From a virus: a stretch of 34,146 nucleotides of DNA. This document shows, one piece after another, positions 1-7,098 of the stretch. The position numbers were made by a program, and so were the translations under genes. A model generated the notes under the pieces. The model ran no database searches, was not told the DNA's origin, and saw nothing but the letters and a program-made list of their open reading frames with translations. Location: positions 1 to 34,146 of the IMG/VR virus record IMGVR_UViG_3300018424_000091. One strand, 5' to 3'. Every line of letters starts with the position of its first letter. Position 1 is the first letter of the stretch.

Positions 1-1
1 G

Positions 2-49
2 GAATGGACTCAGTCCGACATGGTGAGATATTCTCACAATCCCTTTTGA
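2..49 (+). CDS. 3' end of an upstream gene, possibly the separate 3'-5' exonuclease part of the DNA polymerase (partial)
   Basis: Only the last 15 codons lie in the window, ending at a TGA at 47-49; the peptide ends in DMVRYSHNPF. This reading frame is the same as that of the polymerase gene starting at 65, so the two would be one protein but for this stop. In family A polymerases the exonuclease domain lies directly before the polymerase domain, and the W...MVRY pattern loosely resembles the region around its third exonuclease motif (YxxxD), though the aspartate would be replaced by proline here. A second frame (1-171) is also open from the left edge, so the frame assignment is not certain. 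The exonuclease reading is an inference from position and frame. Confidence 0.3.
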   Translation, partial: EWTQSDMVRYSHNPF

Positions 50-64
50 AGGAGATTAAAGCCT

Positions 65-1609
65 ATGGCATCGAAATTATTGAACACCCTGCGCCTGTCG
101 TTGGAGATGACGGACGTCCTTGCGAACCTCGAGAGGACAGGTATCAAGATCGACCCAGTTGTCCTCAGTAGCATTGAGGAAGAATACTTAAATGAATTCA
201 ATGAGTTAGGATCAAAACTTCAGGCGATGGCAGAGCATGCGATGGGGGACACTCCTGTCAATCTGTCATCTGCCGACGACCGGTCAATGCTTTTCTACTC
301 AAGAAAAGTAAATGACAAAAAAAAATGGGCCGCGACATTTAACCTCGGCAGTGAGGTTCGTGGATCAACACGCAAGCCGAAACAACGTAAGCGATATGCA
401 AAGGAAGAGTTCAATCGTATCGTCCGCGGTCAGACAGAGATCTTGTACAAGACTCGTGCAAAACGATGCTACACGTGCTCTGGTGTCGGCCACTATTACC
501 CCATCAAAAAAGATGGCAACCCATCAAAGAGCCGGCGGATCTGCAAGGAGTGCGGCGGTCAAGGTGTAGTATATGAGAACACATCGGAAATCGCCGGTTT
601 CAAAATTATCCCGCGCGACTCGTGGGACACCGCATCGGCAGGATTCAAGACCGACCACACGACACTCGGGGACCGTCTCGATGAGCTTTCTGGTACCGCA
701 CGAGAGTTTGCAGAGTCTTACTCCCGATACAATGCACTACGAACTTATCTCTCAACTTTTGTCGAAGGACTTAAAAACAACAGAGACGGAGACGACATCG
801 TCCATCCCGATTTTATGCAATGTGTCACAGCTACAGGACGACTTAGCTCTCGTAACCCCAACTTCCAAAATATGCCGCGAGGGTCTACGTTTGCTATTAG
901 ACGGGCAATGGTCTCTCGTTTTGAGGGAGGACAAATCTTAGAGGCGGACTACTCACAGTTGGAGTTCCGTGTCGCAGGGTACTTGTCTAGCGACCCGCAC
1001 ATCTACTATGACGTGGAGAACAAGACTGATGTACACAGTGTTACTGCTGAGATTATTGGGTGTTCGCGGCAAGATGCTAAAGCACACACATTTAAACCTC
1101 TTTACGGGGGCACGACAGGTACTCCTGATCAACAGCGATACTACCGGGCTTTTAAAGAGAAGTATGCTGGCGTGACAGATTGGCATAACGTGTTGCAAAA
1201 GGATGCTGTGACAAAAGGATTTATTACTCTGCCATCAGGGAGGGAGTACGCATTTCCGGGAACGAAGTGGACTGAGTGGGGCACCGCAACCAATCGTACT
1301 GCGATATGCAATTACCCTGTGCAGGGGTTTGCGACCGGCGACCTCTTACCGATAGCGTTAGTATATCTCTCTAACTCTATGAAAAGTAAAGAATTAAAAA
1401 GTGTTATCTGTAATACGGTGCATGATAGTATAGTGCTTGACGTATTCCCCGGTGAGGAGGATACTGTAATAAGTCTCGTAGCAGAGGCAATGGCTTCTCT
1501 ACCGAGTGAATGCCAACGTCGGTATGGTATATCTTATGACATGCCAATCGGGTTGGAAATTAAGATGGGTCCCAACTGGTTGGAGACTCAAGTTGTTCAC
1601 GTTGAATAG
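65..1609 (+). CDS. polA: Family A DNA polymerase (polymerase domain) with DnaJ-type zinc insert
   Basis: This is the phage replicative DNA polymerase. Visible family A signatures are the GRLSSRNPNFQNMP segment (258-271), motif A ADYSQLE with catalytic Asp295, motif B (Arg335, Lys339, Phe343, Tyr347-Gly348) and motif C VHDS with His453-Asp454. Phe343 sits at the position of E. coli Pol I Phe762. The usual Glu after the motif C Asp is Ser here. The N-terminus (ERTGIKID, 23-30) matches the start of the polymerase domain, so no exonuclease domain is included. Two CxxCxGxG elements (135-142 and 160-167) form a DnaJ-like zinc module between the NLSS segment and the TATGRLSS segment, a thumb-region site comparable to where T7 polymerase has its thioredoxin-binding insert. 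HMO-2011-type marine phages are known for a partial DnaJ domain in this enzyme. The ATG at 65 has an AAGGAG ribosome binding site at 49-54. The next gene follows after 10 bp. Confidence 0.95.
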   Translation: MASKLLNTLRLSLEMTDVLANLERTGIKIDPVVLSSIEEEYLNEFNELGSKLQAMAEHAMGDTPVNLSSADDRSMLFYSRKVNDKKKWAATFNLGSEVRGSTRKPKQRKRYAKEEFNRIVRGQTEILYKTRAKRCYTCSGVGHYYPIKKDGNPSKSRRICKECGGQGVVYENTSEIAGFKIIPRDSWDTASAGFKTDHTTLGDRLDELSGTAREFAESYSRYNALRTYLSTFVEGLKNNRDGDDIVHPDFMQCVTATGRLSSRNPNFQNMPRGSTFAIRRAMVSRFEGGQILEADYSQLEFRVAGYLSSDPHIYYDVENKTDVHSVTAEIIGCSRQDAKAHTFKPLYGGTTGTPDQQRYYRAFKEKYAGVTDWHNVLQKDAVTKGFITLPSGREYAFPGTKWTEWGTATNRTAICNYPVQGFATGDLLPIALVYLSNSMKSKELKSVICNTVHDSIVLDVFPGEEDTVISLVAEAMASLPSECQRRYGISYDMPIGLEIKMGPNWLETQVVHVE

Positions 1610-1619
1610 GAAGGACGTA

Positions 1620-2456
1620 ATGGGCGAACTAGCAATCAACGATGCTTTCGATAGCATGATGCAGGCTGTAGAGTCTGGTAACTCGGCAGAGCTTATGGCT
1701 CTGTCTGGACAAACAGAGGATGATACTCCTAAACAAGGACTGTCCCGTCTCAACATTAATTACGAGACAGAGACAGACGAAGGACTAACACTCAAGAAGG
1801 GTGCATGGAAAGTTTACTACAATGGTGAATTTGTGTACGCGGACGATGTTACGTTCCGGCCCCTCGTGCGTACTTATGAATGGAGTACGTGGGATGCTGA
1901 AGAAGGCAAGTTCGCTTGTCGTTCTGTGCAAGCACCGAGCCTCAATCACCAGTTCCCTGATACGGATGGTGGTCAGAAGTGCGGCCGCTTGACAAAGTCT
2001 GACGAGGAAGCTCTCGGACAGGATCACCCGAAGGTTTTGGCATCACGTGCCGCGACCTGTAATCAGGTGTTCTACGCTCTGATCTCACTGAAAGGAGCAA
2101 CCGCAGACGGAACTGAAGTTACGATTGAAAACTACCCAGTGATGTCGTACTTCAAGCGTTCTGGTTTCCGACCTGCGCGTGAAGCAATCGAAAAGATTAC
2201 GCAGAAGAAAAGGCTGATGAACGAAGTTGAGTTCACACTCTCTACTTCTCGTAAGAAGCAAGGTAGCGTCACATACTTCGTGCCAGTATTCACTGAATCG
2301 GACACAGTGAAGATGAACGAAGACACTGTCGAAGTCATGAAGTCTTTCTTCGAGACTATCAAAGCGTCTAACAACGTTATTCTTGAGCAGTATCGTGAAG
2401 CGGCGAAAGCCAACGCGACTGATTCGGAAAAAGACCTTAGCGCGGACTTCGCATAA
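1620..2456 (+). CDS. Possible single-stranded DNA-binding protein
   Basis: A 278-residue protein placed between the DNA polymerase and a recombination-type nuclease. No catalytic motif is recognisable. Cys100, His110, Cys121 and Cys147 could form a metal site like the zinc finger in T4 gp32, but this is only a spacing argument. The C-terminus ends in an acidic stretch (DSEKDLSADF), a feature of phage and bacterial SSB proteins, which use it to contact replication partners. The length is near those of T7 gp2.5 (232) and T4 gp32 (301). The start at 1620 is preferred over upstream in-frame codons because it follows the polymerase stop and has AGGAAGG at about 1609-1615. The stop overlaps the next start as TAATG. 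The SSB role is inferred from context, acidic tail and size; it could be another replication or recombination accessory protein. Confidence 0.4.
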   Translation: MGELAINDAFDSMMQAVESGNSAELMALSGQTEDDTPKQGLSRLNINYETETDEGLTLKKGAWKVYYNGEFVYADDVTFRPLVRTYEWSTWDAEEGKFACRSVQAPSLNHQFPDTDGGQKCGRLTKSDEEALGQDHPKVLASRAATCNQVFYALISLKGATADGTEVTIENYPVMSYFKRSGFRPAREAIEKITQKKRLMNEVEFTLSTSRKKQGSVTYFVPVFTESDTVKMNEDTVEVMKSFFETIKASNNVILEQYREAAKANATDSEKDLSADFA

Positions 2457-3340
2457 TGTTTGCGCACGAGCAAGTAAAAACATTTTTGCAGAGGGCGATT
2501 GAAGGATCAGCCTCCCTCCCCGAGAATGTGGTAGACGAGTTCCTGAACGATTGTAAGGAGGCGATCAACAAACAGTTCACGGAAAAAGATACCAACTGGC
2601 GTCTTCGCATGTCAGGTCTGGGGCGGCCCATCTGTCAACAGATCTTAGACAAGGAAGGTCACGTCGAAGAACGCGAGTACAACTTGCTCCTGCGCTTTTT
2701 CATTGGGGATTTAGTCGAGGCCGCTGTGATGGCCATCTTAAAAGGTGCGGGTGTTCAGATTGTTGACAGCCAGAAGCCTTGCAAGTTGACCCTCTCTGAC
2801 ACGGAAGTCAAAGGCACCCTCGACGTAATCCTCGATGACCCTGTTGACGGAATCAAAGTCTGGGACATCAAGTCTGCGAGCCCGTATTCTTTCTCTCAAA
2901 AATTTGGGAAGGGATATCACGGGATCAAAGAGGATGACCCCTTTGGTTACGTCATGCAAGGTCACCTGTATGCAGAAGCTAACGACCTACCCTTTGGCGG
3001 GTGGATTGTTGTAGATAAATCTTCTGGTCAAATTGAGTTTGTACCTGCTCCAGACGAACAGTCTGAAGACAGAGAGGAATGCCTCAAGGAGGCGGCTAGT
3101 AAGGTTAAAGCGTTGACAGGGGATAGTCCCTTCAAGAAACTGTTCAAAGCTGAACCCGAGACTTACCGTCGTGATGGAAAGGTGTTGAAAACTGGCAATA
3201 CGTTGCTTCCGAAGCTGTGCTCAATGTGCGGACATCGTAGTTTATGCTGGCCTAAAGCCCAACTACACCCTAAGGTAACCTCCAAAGCTCGGATTAAACC
3301 TCTGGCGTGGTACGAAAAAATTAAGGTAAAAGAACTATGA
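2456..3340 (+). CDS. Cas4/RecB-like PD-(D/E)XK exonuclease with predicted 4Fe-4S cluster
   Basis: A 294-residue nuclease of the RecB/Cas4 type. Residues in order: Cys60 (RPIC), a GDLVE segment at 84-88 in the place of the first helix motif, Asp123 (TLDVIL), the DIK motif at 137-139 giving Asp137 and Lys139, QGHLY at 168-172 (the QxxxY motif), and a C-terminal Cys255-x2-Cys258-x5-Cys264 cluster. One N-terminal Cys plus a C-x2-C-x5-C tail is the Fe-S arrangement of Cas4 and AddB. Family members degrade single DNA strands and load recombination. No cas genes or repeat array are present, so a phage recombination/replication role or host DNA breakdown is more likely than CRISPR adaptation. It is coupled to the gene before by TAATG and to the gene after by ATGA. 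Confidence 0.8.
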   Translation: MFAHEQVKTFLQRAIEGSASLPENVVDEFLNDCKEAINKQFTEKDTNWRLRMSGLGRPICQQILDKEGHVEEREYNLLLRFFIGDLVEAAVMAILKGAGVQIVDSQKPCKLTLSDTEVKGTLDVILDDPVDGIKVWDIKSASPYSFSQKFGKGYHGIKEDDPFGYVMQGHLYAEANDLPFGGWIVVDKSSGQIEFVPAPDEQSEDREECLKEAASKVKALTGDSPFKKLFKAEPETYRRDGKVLKTGNTLLPKLCSMCGHRSLCWPKAQLHPKVTSKARIKPLAWYEKIKVKEL

Positions 3341-3642
3341 ACGGTAAGGACGTAAAAAAACTTGTTGATCTTCAAGGAAAGATCATTCAGCTTCGTCACC
3401 GAATTGAGCATGATGTAGAGCGGCATAATTCGATGGTACTCGACCAACTTCGACCAATGGCGGAAAATCTTTTACACAACACAATCTATCAGGTCGGAGA
3501 CATGACCTACAAACGCGGACGGGTATTCTGCCAGATAGACTGTCAAGACTACGGGTTAGGTGTAAAGGCAGAGGGACTGGCGACGGTACGTAGAGTTGTT
3601 GTGGAGGATACGGATGCCCCTATTAATGACCCGGAAGATTGA
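3337..3642 (+). CDS. Hypothetical protein in the replication operon
   Basis: A 101-residue protein that I do not recognise. The N-terminal half (about 3-50) is charged and helical with heptad-like spacing; the C-terminal half looks like short beta strands (YQVGDMTYKRG, then VFCQIDCQDYGLGV). The final residues are acidic. It starts inside the stop of the nuclease gene (ATGA), and its end overlaps the next gene by 29 bp, so it is translated as part of this operon. A role in replication or recombination is suggested by neighbours only. Confidence 0.7.
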   Translation: MNGKDVKKLVDLQGKIIQLRHRIEHDVERHNSMVLDQLRPMAENLLHNTIYQVGDMTYKRGRVFCQIDCQDYGLGVKAEGLATVRRVVVEDTDAPINDPED

Positions 3643-3985
3643 CCGACAAGCTCTCTACCTAAACGAAAATGCGTATGCAGTTTACATAGAATCCGCTGAC
3701 AAGACCGGCGGAGATCCGTGGACACGGTGGGCCCGCAACTTCGAGCGTTGCCTTCCGTTGACCATGTGGCAACACATTGGCGAGCCTCTATCTCACACTA
3801 CGTGGGAACGAGACAACAAGGTGAACATTGCTGAGATAACTGCTATATCAAACACAATCAATATGGGGCGAGTAGTTTTGTTTCCGGGTGACGAGTACAC
3901 TATTGCTCTCGAAAAACTAGAGACGACATCCCCAAAAATACACACACGTATCACTAACTCAGTAGCGGGATTTGTAACTCTATGA
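3614..3985 (+). CDS. Hypothetical protein in the replication operon
   Basis: A 123-residue protein with no recognised domain. It is a mixed alpha/beta soluble sequence rich in Trp and Thr, without signal peptide or membrane segment. I chose the ATG at 3614 because a GGAGG sits at 3603-3607 with normal spacing; an in-frame TTG at 3596 is less likely. It overlaps the preceding gene by 29 bp in a different frame and its TGA overlaps the next ATG (ATGA). Its position just before endonuclease I places it with the DNA processing genes. Confidence 0.65.
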   Translation: MPLLMTRKIDRQALYLNENAYAVYIESADKTGGDPWTRWARNFERCLPLTMWQHIGEPLSHTTWERDNKVNIAEITAISNTINMGRVVLFPGDEYTIALEKLETTSPKIHTRITNSVAGFVTL

Positions 3986-4365
3986 GAGGTATGCGACACC
4001 GGTTTCGTTCTGACTTTGAGCTTAACATCGCAAAGAAGTTGGCGGAACAAGGAATAACGTTCGAGTACGAGAAGCACAAGTTTACGTACTATCCGAAACC
4101 TAAGACGTATACCCCTGACTTTTATCTGCCTGCCTCTGATATTTACGTCGAGGCTAAAGGGTTTTTTAGTCCTGCGGACCGGCAGAAGATGTTGCTTGTC
4201 ATACGGGATAACCCCTTTCTTGACATACGGATGTTGTTCTTGAGAGCGTCAAACAAGTTGAATAGATCAAGTAAAACGACCTACGGCTCATGGTGTGATC
4301 GACACGGAATTGTGTGGGCAGATGGTGCGATACCAACCGATTGGTTGGAGGAGAAAAAAGAATGA
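3982..4365 (+). CDS. T7 endonuclease I-like Holliday junction resolvase
   Basis: A 127-residue enzyme of the T7 gp3 family, which as a dimer cuts four-way junctions and branched DNA during phage recombination and packaging. The catalytic set corresponds to T7 Glu20, Asp55, Glu65 and Lys67: here Glu13 in the opening helix, Asp46 in TPDFYLP, and Glu57 with Lys59 in VEAKGFF. The pattern that follows (DR.K, DIR..F, Y..W, then IPTDW near the end) is also typical. The length is slightly shorter than T7 endonuclease I (149). ATGA overlaps on both sides tie it to its neighbours. With the Cas4-like nuclease and polymerase it forms a recombination-replication set. Confidence 0.9.
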   Translation: MRGMRHRFRSDFELNIAKKLAEQGITFEYEKHKFTYYPKPKTYTPDFYLPASDIYVEAKGFFSPADRQKMLLVIRDNPFLDIRMLFLRASNKLNRSSKTTYGSWCDRHGIVWADGAIPTDWLEEKKE

Positions 4366-4751
4366 CAGACTTAGTACTCGACGAAGAAAAGTTGATAGCT
4401 CTCGAACAAGCGGGGCTATTGAAAGGGCGTTACTACATTGTATTGGAGCCACAAGAAGATGAAGATGAAGACACGAATGGTTTTGCTGTCCGCGCTTATG
4501 CAACTAAAGATTTTAGAGGCGAGGATGAAGATGGAAATTTTGTTGATCCAACTTATGTCATTCTTCAAGGGCTACTGGGTGCGGTACACGAGCACTTCGA
4601 CGATGTATATGAAATGGGACTGGAAAGGGTTACGCTGGAAACGCTGGGTGAAATCGTCCCAGAAGAAGAGCTAAAGGAAGAGCACAAGAAACGAATCCGA
4701 GGGATGGAAGGTAACGTTATCAAAGCTGACTTTGGAAATATTCTGCAATGA
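4362..4751 (+). CDS. Acidic hypothetical protein
   Basis: A 129-residue, strongly acidic protein with a PQEDEDEDTNG run near residue 35 and a GEDEDGNF segment near 55. The C-terminal third is charged and helical. No enzyme motif is visible. The start at 4362 is chosen because it overlaps the previous stop as ATGA; an upstream in-frame ATG at 4314 lies inside the endonuclease gene. Small acidic phage proteins often act as DNA mimics or bind host enzymes, but nothing here proves that. Confidence 0.7.
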   Translation: MTDLVLDEEKLIALEQAGLLKGRYYIVLEPQEDEDEDTNGFAVRAYATKDFRGEDEDGNFVDPTYVILQGLLGAVHEHFDDVYEMGLERVTLETLGEIVPEEELKEEHKKRIRGMEGNVIKADFGNILQ

Positions 4752-4960
4752 GTGACCCGATTAACCCCGAACATTACAAGACCGACACACTCGAAGCCAT
4801 CGAAGTAATGCGTGCTTTTTGCTCAGATGAAGAATTTACTGGACATTTACGTTGCACTGCAATAAAATATCTATTGCGGTTGCACAAAAAAGATACCCCT
4901 GCAATTAACGCGAGTAAATGCAAGTGGTATGTTGAACGCTTAATAAAGGAACTGCAATAA
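4748..4960 (+). CDS. DUF3310 domain protein
   Basis: A 70-residue protein matching the short DUF3310 family: an opening DPINPEHYK, then an IEVM helix, and a later AIKYLLRLHKKD segment followed by a helix with KCKWYVERLI. The family is common in phage nucleotide-metabolism regions, and in T7 it is part of gp1.7, a nucleotide kinase. This copy is only the domain itself, with no separate kinase region. It starts with an ATGA overlap and lies one base before nrdA, so a link to dNTP supply is plausible. Confidence 0.8.
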   Translation: MSDPINPEHYKTDTLEAIEVMRAFCSDEEFTGHLRCTAIKYLLRLHKKDTPAINASKCKWYVERLIKELQ

Positions 4961-4961
4961 T

Positions 4962-6716
4962 ATGGAAGCGATGTACTGTGGCAAAATTGCCATCGACTAT
5001 TCACGAGACGAAGATTTCTCGGCACAAGCCTTGAAGTTACTTACTGATTATTACATGCTTCCCGACGAGTCGAGCCCACAGGAGGCTTTTGCACGGGCGG
5101 CCTTAGCTTATTGTGAGGGTGATTATGCTTTTGCTCAACGCATTTATGACTATGCTAGCAAGCGTTGGTTTATGTTTGCTTCTCCGGTACTATCTAACGC
5201 ACCTAGAGATGACGAATCAGCCAAAGGTCTTCCTATCAGTTGCTTTCTTACTTATGTTGGTGACAATCTGGACTCCCTTATTTCTCACAATAGCGAAGTC
5301 GCATGGCTATCTGTCAAAGGAGGTGGAGTCGGCGGTCACTGGTCTGATGTACGAGGAATAAGTGAAAAGGCTCCGGGCCCCATCCCTTTCATGAAAGTTG
5401 TCGACTCCGGTATGACAGCGTGGAAGCAGGGGCGCACGCGTAAAGGTTCCTATGCCGCATACATCGATGTGTCTCATCCGGACATTATCGAGTTCATTAA
5501 CTTTAAAGTACCAACAGGCGGCGACATAAACAGAAAATGTTTCAATCTGTTTAACGCCGTAAACATTACAGACGCTTTTATGGAGGCGGTAGAAAATGGA
5601 ACAGAATGGCAATTACGAGACCCTCATGACGGATCTGTCAGAGATTCAATCCCAGCTAGAAACCTGTGGCAGAGAATACTTGAAGCTCGGTTCAGAACTG
5701 GCTCACCTTACTTACACTTCATCGATGAATCCAACCGACGGTTACCAGATTCTCAAAAAGAGCGTGGACTCACAATTAGAGGGTCTAACCTATGCTCTGA
5801 AATCACTCTCCCTACATCTGAAGAACGTACAGCAGTTTGCTGTCTCTCCAGCGTCAACCTCGAAAAGTATGATGACTGGAAAGAATCAGGAATGGTTGGA
5901 GACCTTGTACGACTCTTGGACAACGTCCTTGAATTCTTTATCAGAAATGCACCAGCAGAACTTTCAAAAGCTGTTTACTCAGCTAAATGCGAAAGGTCAA
6001 TCGGCTTAGGAGCAATGGGCTGGCATGGGTATTTGCAGAAGAACGATCTCCCGTGGGAGAGCATTAGTGCAAAGTTTGCAAACCAAAGAATATTTTCCGA
6101 CATGCATGCGCAGGCTCATGCGGAAAGTTTGCGTCTGGGTAAAGAGAGGGGAGAGGCACCTGATATGGCTGGTACGGGACGTCGTAACGCTCACCTTTTC
6201 GCTATCGCTCCAAACGCTAATTCTTCTATTATCTGCGGCTGTAGTGCTAGTGTTGAGCCTACTAAGTCTAATGCTTATACCCATCGTACTCGTGCTGGCG
6301 CTCATCTCGTCAAAAACCCATACCTCGAGGGGGTCTTAGATGCTCTGGGAAAAAATGATCAGGAGACGTGGAAAAGTATCGTTAATGCTCAAGGGTCAGT
6401 TCAGCACATGGAGTTCCTGTCCGACGAGCAGAGGGATGTTTTTAAAACGGCGTACGAGATTGACCAAGGAGCCGTCGTTGACCACGCGAGTGCTCGCCAA
6501 CCCTACATCTGTCAAGCTCAGTCCGTCAACCTATTTTTCCCTGCGGGTTCGCCGGCATCTTATGTTAATTCGGTACACCTTCGGGCGTGGAAGTCTAAGC
6601 TCAAGTCTTTGTACTACCTACGCACAGATGCGGGAGTCGAAGCGGATAAAGTTGGAGTCGCAGTTGAGAGAGTCGCTCTACAAGATGCGGAAGAATGCCT
6701 GAGTTGTCACGGGTAG
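4962..6716 (+). CDS. nrdA: Class I ribonucleoside-diphosphate reductase, alpha subunit
   Basis: The catalytic subunit that reduces ribonucleotides to deoxyribonucleotides. Visible residues: Cys94 (LPISCF) and Cys293 as the active-site redox pair, NLCSE at 276-280 with the thiyl Cys278 plus Asn276 and Glu280, the APNANSS phosphate-binding segment, the Tyr551-Tyr552 radical-transfer pair in SLYYLRT, and a C-terminal CLSC at 579-582 for re-reduction by thioredoxin or glutaredoxin. The protein (584 residues) starts directly in the reductase fold; no N-terminal ATP cone is present, so it probably escapes dATP shut-off, as in several other phage enzymes. AAAGGA lies about 11 bp before the start. 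Its partner NrdB is encoded downstream after two small genes and a terminator. Confidence 0.97.
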   Translation: MEAMYCGKIAIDYSRDEDFSAQALKLLTDYYMLPDESSPQEAFARAALAYCEGDYAFAQRIYDYASKRWFMFASPVLSNAPRDDESAKGLPISCFLTYVGDNLDSLISHNSEVAWLSVKGGGVGGHWSDVRGISEKAPGPIPFMKVVDSGMTAWKQGRTRKGSYAAYIDVSHPDIIEFINFKVPTGGDINRKCFNLFNAVNITDAFMEAVENGTEWQLRDPHDGSVRDSIPARNLWQRILEARFRTGSPYLHFIDESNRRLPDSQKERGLTIRGSNLCSEITLPTSEERTAVCCLSSVNLEKYDDWKESGMVGDLVRLLDNVLEFFIRNAPAELSKAVYSAKCERSIGLGAMGWHGYLQKNDLPWESISAKFANQRIFSDMHAQAHAESLRLGKERGEAPDMAGTGRRNAHLFAIAPNANSSIICGCSASVEPTKSNAYTHRTRAGAHLVKNPYLEGVLDALGKNDQETWKSIVNAQGSVQHMEFLSDEQRDVFKTAYEIDQGAVVDHASARQPYICQAQSVNLFFPAGSPASYVNSVHLRAWKSKLKSLYYLRTDAGVEADKVGVAVERVALQDAEECLSCHG

Positions 6717-6719
6717 AGT

Positions 6720-6902
6720 ATGCACCAGTACTACGAAGGCAACGAGTACACCTGTTCTGTCTGTGACTGTGAGTTTGACGTACAGCTAGAAGGCGGCATA
6801 ACGGGCTTCCTCGGGGTTTTACCGATATCCCTATGCCCTATGTGCCACTCTGGATTAGACATGCTCTACACGGAGCTACATGGTTGTCAGGAGGATGATT
6901 AA
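6720..6902 (+). CDS. Small zinc-ribbon protein
   Basis: A 60-residue protein with two cysteine knuckles, CSVC (12-15, followed by Cys17) and CPMC (39-42), spaced as in a zinc ribbon. The rest is acidic at the C-terminus. It follows nrdA after three bases. Such small ribbon proteins are frequent in phage genomes and may bind nucleic acid or protein; no specific function can be assigned. The proximity to the RNR genes could mean a role in that pathway, but the CxxC pairs look structural rather than like a glutaredoxin active site. Confidence 0.7.
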   Translation: MHQYYEGNEYTCSVCDCEFDVQLEGGITGFLGVLPISLCPMCHSGLDMLYTELHGCQEDD

Positions 6903-6904
6903 AA

Positions 6905-7066
6905 ATGACACTAAAAAAAATAAAACAGAAAATGTTGCGCATATACCATCGAATCTTAAAAGCGTCTGTCAAGCGAAAATTTGACAAGGCTGATGATCTC
7001 AATTGGAAGCTATTACAGTTGGAATTGAAAATGAAACAGCTTGACGGCCTCGATGGAGATGACTAA
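6905..7066 (+). CDS. Small basic helical protein
   Basis: A 53-residue reading frame beginning MTLKKIKQKM and ending in an acidic GLDGDD. The first half is strongly basic and the second half is predicted helical (WKLLQLELKMKQL). It has a good AGGAGG about 11 bp upstream, inside the end of the zinc-ribbon gene, and begins two bases after that stop. No family is recognised. It is the last gene before the terminator at 7123-7145. Confidence rests on the ribosome binding site and tight packing. Confidence 0.55.
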   Translation: MTLKKIKQKMLRIYHRILKASVKRKFDKADDLNWKLLQLELKMKQLDGLDGDD

Positions 7067-7098
7067 TATTAAGTAGTGGGGTAATGAATTTCTCCCCC

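Noticed and set aside
1-171. Open frame 1 from the left edge through 171, overlapping the polymerase start
   Set aside because: It runs through codons where the polymerase frame shows clear family A sequence (ERTGIKID), and its own peptide has no recognised features. It remains an alternative for the upstream partial gene.
2456-3340. Cas4-like gene as evidence for a CRISPR system
   Set aside because: No direct-repeat/spacer array or other cas gene is visible. Stand-alone Cas4-like nucleases are common in phages.
6025-6702. Further open frames inside nrdA, one with a very hydrophobic stretch
   Set aside because: The hydrophobicity arises from reading conserved NrdA codons one base off; no good start site is present and NrdA is unmistakable here.
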